The notes under the pieces were generated by a model, which was given only the letters and a program-made list of their open reading frames with translations, was not told where the DNA came from and did no database searches. From the NCBI GenBank assembly GCA_002435755.1, contig DIYH01000008.1:1-64000 (forward strand): 64,000 bases of DNA, written 5' to 3'. Position numbers and translations under genes: made by a program. The stretch is from Flammeovirgaceae bacterium UBA6059. Lineage in GTDB: Bacteria > Bacteroidota > Bacteroidia > Cytophagales > Cyclobacteriaceae. How positions within the stretch are numbered: the first letter of the stretch is position 1; each line of letters begins with the position of its first letter. Below are positions 1 through 8,747 of this stretch, one piece after another.

Positions 1-1853
1 TCAATCCTCGACTGGATATTGCGCCAGCCGTTACCCTTTCCCGATCTGAGTACTTCCAAGTCAAAACCCATACCATCATCTTCGATCATCACCGTCATAC
101 TGTCTTCATGACCGGTAATATTGATGGTCACTTTTTCGGCATTCGCGTATTTGATGATATTGTTGACCACCTCTTGAATCACACGATACACTGCAACCTT
201 CTGATCATCATCTAATCGATCCTCAGCCTCAAACTCATGATAGCTAAACTGGATCTGGCCTAGGTTATTGAGTTGTAGGCAAAGCTCTTCCACAGCTTGT
301 GTTAATCCACGGTTGGCTAGGGTCTGGGGCATTAAGTTGAAGGCAATTACTTTAAGCGACCGGTACATTTTATCGAGTTGGCTATTGATCTCCAGGCGTG
401 TGTCTTCCACCTTTACAGCCTGATTGGAAGATATTCGGAGTGCCGAAATCATCTGCCCAAAATCATCATGAAGGTCCATGGCAAAGCGTTTTCGTTCCTC
501 TTCCTGAGAAGAAATGACCGCTTTGATTTGCTCGGATTTGAGTTTTGTCTTTTCCTGTTCTAGTGTTGTGCGATTGCGCAGTTCCCTTTGGTAGAAAAGG
601 AGGCTACCCACTATCAATATTGCGACGATTGAACCACCAGCACCTATTAAGTAAAGATTATCACGCTCTATGATGGCTGCTTGCAATTCGTTCTGTGTGT
701 TAAGCAATTCGATCTCCTGCTCTTTCTTTTCCGTTTCATATTTGGTTTGCGCGTCCGCTAAGGCATCAAATTTCTCTTGATTAAACAAGGTGTCAGAGAT
801 CGCAATTAGTTTTCTTTGAACCTCATATGCCTTTTGATACTCATTGAGTGCAGCATAGCTTTCTGCTAAGCCTTTATAGCCATACTCCGTCATTATAACG
901 TAGTTGATCGAAATAGCCTTTTCTATTGATTGTTCGTAGTACTCAACAGCTTTCTTATGCTCGCCCAAGTTGCGATAATTGTCACCCAAAGCGTTCAATC
1001 CAAAGCTAACACCCCTTGGCTCTTTGTATTTGATCCTGATCTCTAATCCCTGTTCCAAATATTCAATGCTCTTTCTGTATTCACCTTTATCTCTATAAAC
1101 CAGTCCCATGTTGTTCAATGGATAGCTTTGACTTAAGGTGTCGTTAACGCTAACCATATAATCAAGTGCGTTTTGCATGTAATAGAGTGCTGAATCAAAC
1201 TGCTTAAGCTGATGAAAGCCATTACCAATATTGAGGTCACAAACAGATACTAGCTTAAAATTCTTGATTTTATGGCTAAGATCCCTACTCATCTTATGGT
1301 ACCTGATCGCCTCAGGGAATCTGCCTTGGTCGTGATTAAGATGTCCGAGATAACCATAGCAACCAGACATAGTTTCCTCATGGCCTATGCTCTCCGCTAG
1401 CTTTGCTGACTCCAGTAGATAGGATGAAGCCTTTGGGTATTGGGCCTGTTTCAAAAATACTAAACCAATCTTCGAAAGTGCTTTAGATTTTCCTGTAACG
1501 TCATTGGCAGCATCAGCGTGTAAAATCGCCTGATCATAATAGTATACCGCTGAATCATACATTGCAACTCTATCATGGTAGTCACCAAAAAAGTGTTTAA
1601 CCTTTAACAGATCCTTTTGCGGTGTGCGATTGTCGACAAAAAGCTGTGCCGAATCAAGGTAAACTTTCATGATGGACACATCCTCTCGATAATAAGTGTT
1701 AGCAATCTCCGCCAATATTCTTGGCACTTTATGACGTTCCGCGATTTCCCTTTCTGCTTGTAAGCTATCCCTGTCGGATAGTACTTGGCCTAACATCTGA
1801 AATGATAAAGTCAACCACATCGAAAGGCTAACTATCAAAAATCTTAAAACCAT
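1..1853 (-). CDS. TPR-containing sensor histidine kinase, HisKA_3 type (3' end outside window)
   Basis: Partial gene: it starts at the ATG at 1853 and is still open at base 1. The protein begins with a hydrophobic signal-like segment (MVLRFLIVSLSMWLTLSF), continues with about six TPR repeats (residues roughly 40-370), a short coiled region, one membrane segment (NLYLIGAGGSIVAILIVGSL) and a HisKA_3 dimerisation/phosphorylation helix with the motif HDDFGQ, followed by the HATPase N and G1 boxes (NNIIKYANA, EDDGMGFDL). This layout is typical of Bacteroidota kinases of the NarL/LuxR-regulator-partnered class that sense from the periplasm. No response regulator lies next to it inside the window. 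It is a close paralogue of the gene at 2037-3992, in the same orientation. The kinase call is firm; the signal sensed is unknown. Confidence 0.9.
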   Translation of the reverse strand, partial: MVLRFLIVSLSMWLTLSFQMLGQVLSDRDSLQAEREIAERHKVPRILAEIANTYYREDVSIMKVYLDSAQLFVDNRTPQKDLLKVKHFFGDYHDRVAMYDSAVYYYDQAILHADAANDVTGKSKALSKIGLVFLKQAQYPKASSYLLESAKLAESIGHEETMSGCYGYLGHLNHDQGRFPEAIRYHKMSRDLSHKIKNFKLVSVCDLNIGNGFHQLKQFDSALYYMQNALDYMVSVNDTLSQSYPLNNMGLVYRDKGEYRKSIEYLEQGLEIRIKYKEPRGVSFGLNALGDNYRNLGEHKKAVEYYEQSIEKAISINYVIMTEYGYKGLAESYAALNEYQKAYEVQRKLIAISDTLFNQEKFDALADAQTKYETEKKEQEIELLNTQNELQAAIIERDNLYLIGAGGSIVAILIVGSLLFYQRELRNRTTLEQEKTKLKSEQIKAVISSQEEERKRFAMDLHDDFGQMISALRISSNQAVKVEDTRLEINSQLDKMYRSLKVIAFNLMPQTLANRGLTQAVEELCLQLNNLGQIQFSYHEFEAEDRLDDDQKVAVYRVIQEVVNNIIKYANAEKVTINITGHEDSMTVMIEDDGMGFDLEVLRSGKGNGWRNIQSRI

Positions 1854-2036
1854 TCTCTTGAGCTTATTTGACTATAGAGATAAAGCTTGGGATTTTTTGT
1901 GATCCATCAAAGTCATTAATCAACTACCTGGCTCCCCGTGTCGAATAGCTATACTAAGCTAGCTTTTGAGATTAGTAAGATATCTCGAACTAATAATCAA
2001 CTACTATCAATAACGATGAAAGACCTGGCCATCTCA

Positions 2037-3992
2037 TCATGCTACTTGCATCTGCTGCATGACAAAAGGAACCTCAATGGTCACGGTGCTGTGCTTTCTC
2101 CCCGGCAGGGTATCAAAATCGATCTCTCCGTGAAGTAGGTCAATCCTCGACTGGATATTGCGCCAGCCGTTACCCTTTCCCGATCTGAGTACTTCCAAGT
2201 CAAAACCCATACCATCATCTTCGATCATTACCGTCAGGCTATCTTCATACCCTGTGATATTGATGGTCACCTTCTCGGCGTTGGCATACTTTATAATATT
2301 ATTCACTACCTCTTGGATCACACGGTAAAGGGCTACTTTCTCCTCATCACCCAGATGCTCTTCTGCATCAAAGTCGTGATAGCTAAATTGGATCTTGCCC
2401 ATATTGTTGAGCTGTAGGCACAACTCTTCGACTGCTTCGGTTAAACCGCGATTAGCTAGTGTCTGCGGCATCAAATTGAACGCAATGACTTTAAGCGATC
2501 GATACATTTGGTCCAGTTGACCATTGATCTGGTCCCTAGTATCTGCTACTTTCACTGCCTGGTTCGACTGAATGCGTAGTGCAGAGATCATCTGCCCAAA
2601 GTCATCATGGAGGTCCATAGCAAACCGTCTGCGCTCCTCTTCCTGAGATGATATAACTGCCTTGATCTGTTCTGATTTGAGCTTCGTTTTCTCTTGTTCC
2701 AGAGATGCCCTGTTGCGCAGCTCACGTTGATAAAACAATAATCCGCCAACAATCAAGATCACTATAATCAAACCCCCGGCTCCAATGAGATAGAGGTTGT
2801 CTTGCTGAATGATCGCTGCTTGCAGTTGATTTTGGGTGTTGAGCAGTTCAATTTCCTGCTCCTTCTTATCTGTCTCGTATTTGGTCTGAGCATCCGCCAA
2901 CGCCTGAAATTTCTCCCGATTGAACAGCGTATCTGCAATTACGTTAAGCTTCTGCTCTGTCTCGAAAGCCTTTCGATATTGATTGAGTGCCGCATAACAC
3001 TCTGCCAGCCCTTCATAGCTGTTCTCCATCAGGAGTACATAGTCGATAGGAATAGCCTTCTCAATCGAACGTTCATAATAATCAGCAGCCTTTTCAAACT
3101 GCCCCATTTCCTTATAATTAAGTGCTATGAAGTTAAGTCCAAAACAGATGCCTCTCGGTTCATTATACCTTGTCCTGATCGCTAACCCTCGCTCAAGGTA
3201 TTGAATACTCTCTTCATGTTTCTCTTGCTGGTTCAACACCATCCCGATATTGTTGATCGGGTAGCTCTGCGATAACGTGTCATTAGTACTAACGAAATAG
3301 TCTAAAGCACTTTGTAAGTAGTAAAGTGATGAGTCGAGCAAATCAAGTTGATGAAAGGCATTTCCAATGTTCAGATCACTAGTGGCAGCTCCATGCATAT
3401 CATTGGCCTCTAGGTTGAGTTGCTTGCTCATTTTCTGGTACTTGATGGCTTCAGCAAATTTCTTTTGATTGTAATTGAGGTGCCCCAGATAGCCATAGCA
3501 GTTTGCGATGGTCTCATCGTCTCCCGTCTGTTCGGCCAGCTCTAGAGCTTCCAGTAAGTATGGGGAGGCCCTGGTAAATCGGCCTGTCTTTAAATACACC
3601 ACTCCGATTGAAGATAATGCTTTCGCCTTACCCAAGGAATACTGTGCTTGCTCTGCCTTGCTTATCGCCTGGTTGAAATAATAAACTGACGAATCATAAC
3701 CAGCTATCCTGTCAAAGTAATTACCTGCATCTTGATAGATCCTGATCAAGTCCTTGATAGGGGTATTTTCATTGGACAAAAACAATGCAGAATCAAGATA
3801 GATTTTCGTCATACTTAAGTCTTCCTCTTGGTAATAAGTACGTGCAATCTCAGTCATTATGCGTGGTACTCGATTGATGTCAGCAGAAGGTCGTACACCT
3901 TGTAAGCTGTCCCTTGCGGACTGACCTGAGCACAGTTGCGATACTGCCACAAGCCATAATAGCAGGTTGACCCTGAGAGATCTGGTAGTCAT
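2037..3992 (-). CDS. TPR-containing sensor histidine kinase, HisKA_3 type
   Basis: A 651-residue membrane kinase. It has a signal peptide (MTTRSLRVNLLLWLVAVSQL...), a periplasmic stretch of TPR repeats to about residue 390, a coiled segment, one transmembrane helix (YLIGAGGLIIVILIVGGLLF, about 400-420), a HisKA_3 helix with the phospho-acceptor motif HDDFGQ, and a C-terminal HATPase domain with NNIIKYANA and EDDGMGFDL. The start at 3992 is supported by the signal peptide. It should autophosphorylate and pass phosphate to a LuxR-type regulator, but none is adjacent. The upstream (first) copy at 1-1853 shares domain order and long identical DNA stretches, so the pair is a tandem duplication. 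The input signal is unknown. Confidence 0.93.
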   Translation of the reverse strand: MTTRSLRVNLLLWLVAVSQLCSGQSARDSLQGVRPSADINRVPRIMTEIARTYYQEEDLSMTKIYLDSALFLSNENTPIKDLIRIYQDAGNYFDRIAGYDSSVYYFNQAISKAEQAQYSLGKAKALSSIGVVYLKTGRFTRASPYLLEALELAEQTGDDETIANCYGYLGHLNYNQKKFAEAIKYQKMSKQLNLEANDMHGAATSDLNIGNAFHQLDLLDSSLYYLQSALDYFVSTNDTLSQSYPINNIGMVLNQQEKHEESIQYLERGLAIRTRYNEPRGICFGLNFIALNYKEMGQFEKAADYYERSIEKAIPIDYVLLMENSYEGLAECYAALNQYRKAFETEQKLNVIADTLFNREKFQALADAQTKYETDKKEQEIELLNTQNQLQAAIIQQDNLYLIGAGGLIIVILIVGGLLFYQRELRNRASLEQEKTKLKSEQIKAVISSQEEERRRFAMDLHDDFGQMISALRIQSNQAVKVADTRDQINGQLDQMYRSLKVIAFNLMPQTLANRGLTEAVEELCLQLNNMGKIQFSYHDFDAEEHLGDEEKVALYRVIQEVVNNIIKYANAEKVTINITGYEDSLTVMIEDDGMGFDLEVLRSGKGNGWRNIQSRIDLLHGEIDFDTLPGRKHSTVTIEVPFVMQQMQVA

Positions 3993-4336
3993 AAAATGAT
4001 ACTTGTTTAGCTAATGAGTTAAATGTTGGCATTTTTACCCCATTATCAAAGTTGTTAGTCGAATGCATACAAAGAGTGATCGAATCAAGTTTCGAAATGC
4101 TCCATTTATGGATATCTCTTAGCGCGGTTCATTACAGATGATCAAACTTTTCCTGAGTAATGCGCAAAAACCGAAGACTGTAAAAGGAAGAACCAAAACT
4201 TCATAAGTGCTCAAAAAACAAGTAGTCCCTGTTGGTGCCCCTGCCTTTGTTACATGAGCAATCAACCGGCGGTCAAGTATCCCTCTGATTTCGGTAGCGA
4301 ATGATTAATTTGGGCTAGATCAAAACTGGGATATTG
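3993..4336. other. Intergenic region, divergent promoters expected
   Basis: This 344 bp gap separates a minus-strand kinase from a plus-strand secreted protein, so it should carry two divergent promoters. A weak Bacteroidota -7-like box (TTAATTTG) lies about 25 bp before the ATG at 4337. I see no gene, repeat or RNA structure here. Confidence 0.35.
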
Positions 4337-6322
4337 ATGAAAAAACTGAATCTACTCTTATTTCTCTTAATTGCGGTAGCGACATATGCGCAAGCACAGG
4401 AGTACTCGATCAAAGTCAGTGACACACCTGTCCAGATGAAAATAGGCGAAACCGCTCAGCTAGAGGCTGCCGTGGTGGATGCGGATGGAAATGTGGTGCC
4501 TGACAGAGAATTCATTTTCTACTCACGGAACGACAAAGAGATCACTATAGAACGCAATACTGGCAAAATCACTGCGCTCAAGCATGGTGAGTATAATGTG
4601 ACAGTAAGAAGCCCGGTTGAAAATGGAAAGCCATTGAGAACCACCATAGCAGTGAGCATTGCGCCTACTGCCATTTCAAGAATTGAGATTGGTGAAGCAC
4701 CTGCCAATATCTACGCCGGTGTTACCACACCACTTGATGTGCGCGTCATCGATGAAGCAGGTTTTGAACGACCTGAGGTCGTGGTAGATATGTCATCATC
4801 CAACACCGATGTGGCGCGAATGGGGCCATTTTTCAAGCTAATGGCGAAATCAGCCGGTAAAACAACCGTTACGGCCAAGGTTGATCAGGTCATGACAAAA
4901 GTCGAGTTGACGGTAGTTGAGAACCCTATCGTAACAATGGAGCTTTCGGCTGACATGACTGAAGGCCGATCAGGTGATGTATTCACCCTCACGGCTATCG
5001 CAAAAGACAAAGACGGAAACGAGGTGACCGATGCACCAATCATCTATTCATTCACCGGAGAATCATATGACGTCTCCTCCGCACCATCTGGCTTGATCAC
5101 GCAGGAAGGCAAGTTTGTGGCAGATGAGCCAGGTTTGTATGTGGTGAGCGCGGTGTGTGGTACCGCCGGAGCTTCGGTCACGCTATCAGCTAACAACAGA
5201 AATGTATCCCGCAAAATTGATCTTGTGGGAAGAGGATCCGTCGGTGATAAGCATACCTCTGACCTTTGGATATGGGAAGGCCAGGATGACAGGGACTATG
5301 CAGTGACTGGCACCTGGGGAGCAGATGGCAAAGCCTACTTCTGGGATGTCACTGACCCGGCATCAATCACCAGGATCGATTCTGTACAGGTCGATGCACG
5401 TACAGTCAACGATGTAAAGATCTCAGAAGATGGGACTGTGTGCATCATCTCGCGAGAGGGTGCTTCCAGCCGTAAGAATGGAATTGTGATCATCGATGTG
5501 ACTAACCCAAGAGATGTGAGCGTGATCACTGAGTTCACCGAAAACCTGACTGGTGGGGTGCACAACCTGTTCATTTACAAGGATCACGTCTATGCGCTGA
5601 GCGCGGGACGAAAGTATTACTCGATCAACATCGAAGATCCAAGTCAGCCTAAGATTGTTGGTGAGTTTGAGCTCAATACACCGGGCCACTCCATTCACGA
5701 TGTGTGGATTCACGACGGTATCGCCTACTCTTCTAACTGGGAGGATGGCGTCCAGCTGGTAGACGTGGGTAACGGTATCGCAGGTGGCTCGCCTTCTAAT
5801 CCAGTTCAGTTCGCGGAGTACGCCTACCCTAGCGGTTCTAACCACGCGGCATTCCCATACAAGGATGAGAAGACCGGCAAATTCTATGTGATCATGGGTG
5901 ATGAGGAGTTCCCTTATGGTCTTGACCCTACCGGAAAAAAGCCGAGCCGTGCTGCAGGTTTCCTACACATTATCGATTTCACAGATCTTGAAAATCCAAA
6001 GGAAGTGGCCTGGTTTAAAGTACCATTTGCCGGTTCACACAACTACTGGATAGAAGATGATATCCTCTATGCAGCGTTTTACAATGCAGGTGTGAGGGTG
6101 GTTGACCTTAGCGGTGAATTGCTAGGAGACCTGAATCGTCAGGGCAGAGAGATGGCATGGATCGTACCGGAAGATCCTGAAGGTTATGTACCTAATGCAC
6201 CATTTACCTGGGGTGCGCAACCTCATAAGGGACACATCTTTTATTCTGACTGGAACAGTGGCCTATGGTCAGCGAAGCTGCGTCCTGTCCTACCGGAAAA
6301 TACCAAAGTGGAGACCAAATAA
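4337..6322 (+). CDS. Secreted Ig-like/LVIVD beta-propeller protein
   Basis: The reading frame opens at a TTG at 4334, but the ATG at 4337 gives a normal signal peptide (MKKLNLLLFLLIAVATYAQAQ) and is preferred. About 660 residues. The N-terminal half holds three bacterial Ig-like (BIG2-type) domains, roughly residues 25-105, 110-195 and 200-285, with phrases such as 'LTVVENPIVTMELSADMT'. The C-terminal half is a propeller of LVIVD-type repeats (FWDVTDPASITRID, VIIDVTNPRDVSVI, INIEDPSQPKIVGE, LHIIDFTDLENPKEV). It is probably exported and binds rather than catalyses; no catalytic motif is seen. The next gene starts 2 bp after its stop and encodes another propeller, so the two are likely co-transcribed and work together. 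Confidence 0.85.
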   Translation: MKKLNLLLFLLIAVATYAQAQEYSIKVSDTPVQMKIGETAQLEAAVVDADGNVVPDREFIFYSRNDKEITIERNTGKITALKHGEYNVTVRSPVENGKPLRTTIAVSIAPTAISRIEIGEAPANIYAGVTTPLDVRVIDEAGFERPEVVVDMSSSNTDVARMGPFFKLMAKSAGKTTVTAKVDQVMTKVELTVVENPIVTMELSADMTEGRSGDVFTLTAIAKDKDGNEVTDAPIIYSFTGESYDVSSAPSGLITQEGKFVADEPGLYVVSAVCGTAGASVTLSANNRNVSRKIDLVGRGSVGDKHTSDLWIWEGQDDRDYAVTGTWGADGKAYFWDVTDPASITRIDSVQVDARTVNDVKISEDGTVCIISREGASSRKNGIVIIDVTNPRDVSVITEFTENLTGGVHNLFIYKDHVYALSAGRKYYSINIEDPSQPKIVGEFELNTPGHSIHDVWIHDGIAYSSNWEDGVQLVDVGNGIAGGSPSNPVQFAEYAYPSGSNHAAFPYKDEKTGKFYVIMGDEEFPYGLDPTGKKPSRAAGFLHIIDFTDLENPKEVAWFKVPFAGSHNYWIEDDILYAAFYNAGVRVVDLSGELLGDLNRQGREMAWIVPEDPEGYVPNAPFTWGAQPHKGHIFYSDWNSGLWSAKLRPVLPENTKVETK

Positions 6323-6324
6323 TT

Positions 6325-7440
6325 ATGAAGAAATTGTTGATCACTGGCTTGATGCTATGCTTCTGGTCGGCACAAAGTCAGGACTACTATGTCTATGTAG
6401 CTGCTGAGTCAGAGGACGAGGTAGCTTTGATCAAGTTTGACGGCAAAGAAGCCAAGGTCGAGGAGACCATCACGGTAGGTACATGGCCTGCTGAGATCGA
6501 AGGGCCACACGGCATCAACGTCAGCCCAGACGGTAAGTACTGGTACTTGTCTTTAGCGCATGGCAATCCTTATGGTACCTTATACAAGTACTCCACCGAG
6601 ACCAATGAAGTGGTTGGCACAGTGAAGCTGGGACTGTTCCCAGCTTCACTGCAAATCTCAAAATCTACAGGATTGCTCTATTGTGTCAACTTTGACCTGC
6701 ACGGTGACATGAAGCCTAGCACTGTGTCCGTTGTGGATCCTGAGGATATGATTGAGATTGATCGGATCGAGACGGGCGTGATGCCGCACGGATCGAGGAT
6801 CTCTCCTGATGGCAAGTTTCACTACTCTGTAGCGATGATGTCGGGTGAGCTCTATGAGATCAATACCACCACCCTATCGGTGAATCGCACGCTTCAACTG
6901 GATGGAGTTGACCTCACCACGATAGAAACGCCAGAGGAAAAAGGATATCAATCGAGCTATGAGTATGCAAAAGGCGCACCTAAAAACTACATGTACCACA
7001 GCCCCATCAAACCAACCTGGGTAATCCCACATCCGAGCGATGAAAAAGTCTATGTAGCGGGTAACGGCTCTGATGAGATACTGGAGGTGGACTTACCAGA
7101 ATGGAAAGTCACTGGACGCATGCCAACCGGAAAAGCGCCCTACAATGTAGACATCTCTCCTAACGGTCAATACATGGTTGTCACTTACAAGGGTGCACAG
7201 GAAACTGGTGTTTGGAATCTTAAGAAAGGTAAGGAAGTCGCACGAGTCAAAAACACCAGAAGAATCCCTCATGGTGTGTCTATTTCATCGGATAGCAAGT
7301 ATGCCTTCGTCTCTGTTGAGGGTATAGGAGGAGAACCAGGCACAATGGACGTGATAGAACTAAAGAGTGCCAAGAAAGTGACATCAGTCGATATGGGTAA
7401 ACAAGCAGGTGGCATCATCTTCTGGAAGATGGAGGGGTAG
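6325..7440 (+). CDS. Secreted YVTN-type beta-propeller protein
   Basis: A frame extends upstream into the previous gene, but the ATG at 6325 begins a clear signal peptide (MKKLLITGLMLCFWSAQSQ) and lies 2 bp after the preceding stop. The mature protein (about 350 residues) is made of repeated blades with the pattern 'I(S/N)VSPDGKYWYLSL', 'ISPDGKFHYSVAM', 'VDISPNGQYMVVTY', 'VSISSDSKYAFVSV', which is the YVTN/cytochrome-D1-like surface propeller pattern. No heme or metal-binding CxxCH motif is present. It sits in an operon with the LVIVD/Ig-like protein before it; both are probably periplasmic or surface proteins. Exact role unknown. Confidence 0.85.
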   Translation: MKKLLITGLMLCFWSAQSQDYYVYVAAESEDEVALIKFDGKEAKVEETITVGTWPAEIEGPHGINVSPDGKYWYLSLAHGNPYGTLYKYSTETNEVVGTVKLGLFPASLQISKSTGLLYCVNFDLHGDMKPSTVSVVDPEDMIEIDRIETGVMPHGSRISPDGKFHYSVAMMSGELYEINTTTLSVNRTLQLDGVDLTTIETPEEKGYQSSYEYAKGAPKNYMYHSPIKPTWVIPHPSDEKVYVAGNGSDEILEVDLPEWKVTGRMPTGKAPYNVDISPNGQYMVVTYKGAQETGVWNLKKGKEVARVKNTRRIPHGVSISSDSKYAFVSVEGIGGEPGTMDVIELKSAKKVTSVDMGKQAGGIIFWKMEG

Positions 7441-7461
7441 TTGATCACATACATACTTTTT

Positions 7462-8052
7462 ATGAAGCCCATGAGTCTTGAGGTGATATTAATAATGTCA
7501 CTCTCTTTGATGTTTTGGGTCTTGCCATCATGTAATTCATCTTCTGGTGAAATCTCCTATGAATTTTATAAGAACGATAGCTTGAAATCTAAGACCTACT
7601 TCAAAAATTCTAATCTTCTAGTACGCGAAGAGTATTTTGAAAATGGTCAACTGCATAAAAAATATGTTGTAAAGGATAAGAAGGAAGTATACCATAGAAG
7701 ACACTTGGAAACCGGTCAAATAGCTGGGGGGCGAATGTCAATAAAAGTAGAAGAAATCGACCGAAACAAGGATTCTATTAGATTCAAGGTTTGGCCAGAG
7801 TATCTGGATGATGATTACGAAGGATTCATGATCTATGTAACAGATGTTGACCCAAACCTAGTCCCTAGTCCAAATACTAAGTACATATTAGATTCAGATA
7901 CCACATTTAAGGAATATACAATACCAGTATCTCAATCAGATTCCACCTATTTCTCGGGTATTCTTGCCGAATCAAGTCGAACAGGTGAAGGTGATACTTT
8001 GTGGGTTGGTGACGGATCTCAAGGTGTTTTCAGACATGCTTTTGATAATTAA
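7462..8052 (+). CDS. Lipoprotein with MORN-variant (YwqK-like) repeats
   Basis: The frame opens at a TTG at 7441, but the ATG at 7462 (or the next at 7471) places a lipoprotein signal ending in a lipobox LPSC. The mature protein, about 170 residues, has short 'toxin-antitoxin YwqK' type repeats (FYKNDSLKSKTYFKN, YFENGQLHKKYVVKD, HLETGQIAGG) followed by a beta-rich segment with no known motif. It follows the propeller gene after only about 20 bp and may be in the same transcript. Function unknown; outer-membrane or inner-membrane anchored lipoprotein is an inference from the lipobox. Confidence 0.65.
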   Translation: MKPMSLEVILIMSLSLMFWVLPSCNSSSGEISYEFYKNDSLKSKTYFKNSNLLVREEYFENGQLHKKYVVKDKKEVYHRRHLETGQIAGGRMSIKVEEIDRNKDSIRFKVWPEYLDDDYEGFMIYVTDVDPNLVPSPNTKYILDSDTTFKEYTIPVSQSDSTYFSGILAESSRTGEGDTLWVGDGSQGVFRHAFDN

Positions 8053-8103
8053 CTTATTAGCTGTTTAACACGATATTAGAAAAAAGCGTCTACATCCTAG
8101 GCC

Positions 8104-8127
8104 GTTGTTGGTGTTGTCACCAACAAC
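8104..8127 (+). repeat. REP-like palindrome, left flank of the RAYT gene
   Basis: A perfect 10 bp stem (GTTGTTGGTG paired with CACCAACAAC) encloses the four-base loop TTGT. It touches the stop codon of the transposase-like gene at 8128. The same palindrome, in reverse-complement orientation (loop ACAA), lies on the other side of that gene. It may also act as a transcript end. Confidence 0.85.
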
Positions 8128-8645
8128 TCAATCACCTTCGTGATACGTCAAAAACTCAAATCGATTATCGTTGAGGATATAGAAACTTGCGGAAGAGTAG
8201 TAATAATGCTCTGGCAATTCCGATAAGCCAGCTTTAACAGGATTGTCGTGAATGTAATCGAGCTTTTGCTCAAACACCTCTCTACTAAACAAATCTATCG
8301 ATAACGAATTTCTCTTCCAGAATTGATACTTCCGATCCTTCAAGTTGACCTCAAAGTGACCAAGCACATTTGGGTGATTATCCAATAGGTCAAACTTGAT
8401 CTGTTGAGCGACATATTTCAAAAAACCCTTTGAACGTCAGAAATATTGTGTGGCTTCAAAGCTTGCCAGATGATGTGCATATGGTTACTCATGATGACAA
8501 ATCCATAGATTCTTATCCTATTATTCTCGGCGAGAAAACGAAAACTATCAAGTATGATTCGTTTATACTTGTCTGGTTTAAGCAGGTGCTTCCATTCATA
8601 GATGGTTATAGTAATGAACTGAGGATGATCGGATGGATGATACAC
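8128..8645 (-). pseudogene. REP-associated tyrosine transposase (RAYT, Y1/HUH family), frameshifted
   Basis: Two minus-strand frames together make one RAYT of about 172 residues: 8645-8418 carries the N-terminal part starting at GTG, and 8421-8128 the C-terminal part. The first contains the HUH histidine pair (IMSNHMHIIWQ); the second contains the motif YIHDNPVKAGL, which holds the likely catalytic tyrosine. The frames meet at about 8413-8420 in a run of six T after GGG (minus strand); one extra T, or a -1 slip, would give QRVFLKYVAQQ and restore the family sequence. So this is either a recent pseudogene or a frameshift-expressed transposase. RAYTs act on REP-type palindromes, and matching palindromes flank this gene on both sides. 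Confidence 0.8.
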
Positions 8646-8665
8646 TAGTCAAGTTTATATATTTT

Positions 8666-8702
8666 ACAAGACTTGAGTCTTGTTGGTGACAACACCAACA
8701 AG
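8666..8702 (-). repeat. REP-like palindrome, right flank of the RAYT gene
   Basis: Bases 8679-8702 form a perfect 10 bp stem (CTTGTTGGTG / CACCAACAAG) around the loop ACAA. This is the reverse complement of the left-flank palindrome apart from the outermost pair. A second, overlapping 8 bp palindrome (ACAAGACT, 2-base loop, AGTCTTGT) occupies 8666-8683, so the DNA can fold in two mutually exclusive ways. Position and orientation suggest this is the other end of the RAYT element. Confidence 0.85.
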
Positions 8703-8747
8703 GGCTCCCGATTTGGAAACATGTCATAGAATAAGTTGACATAGTTG

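Noticed and set aside
4230..4262. REP-like word TGTTGGTGCCC upstream of the propeller gene
   Set aside because: The matching second arm (CACCAAC) is absent, so there is no palindrome and the resemblance is likely chance.
8104..8702. CRISPR array or toxin-antitoxin module around the palindromes
   Set aside because: There are only two palindromes in opposite orientation with no spacer series, and the gene between them has the HUH and tyrosine motifs of a RAYT.
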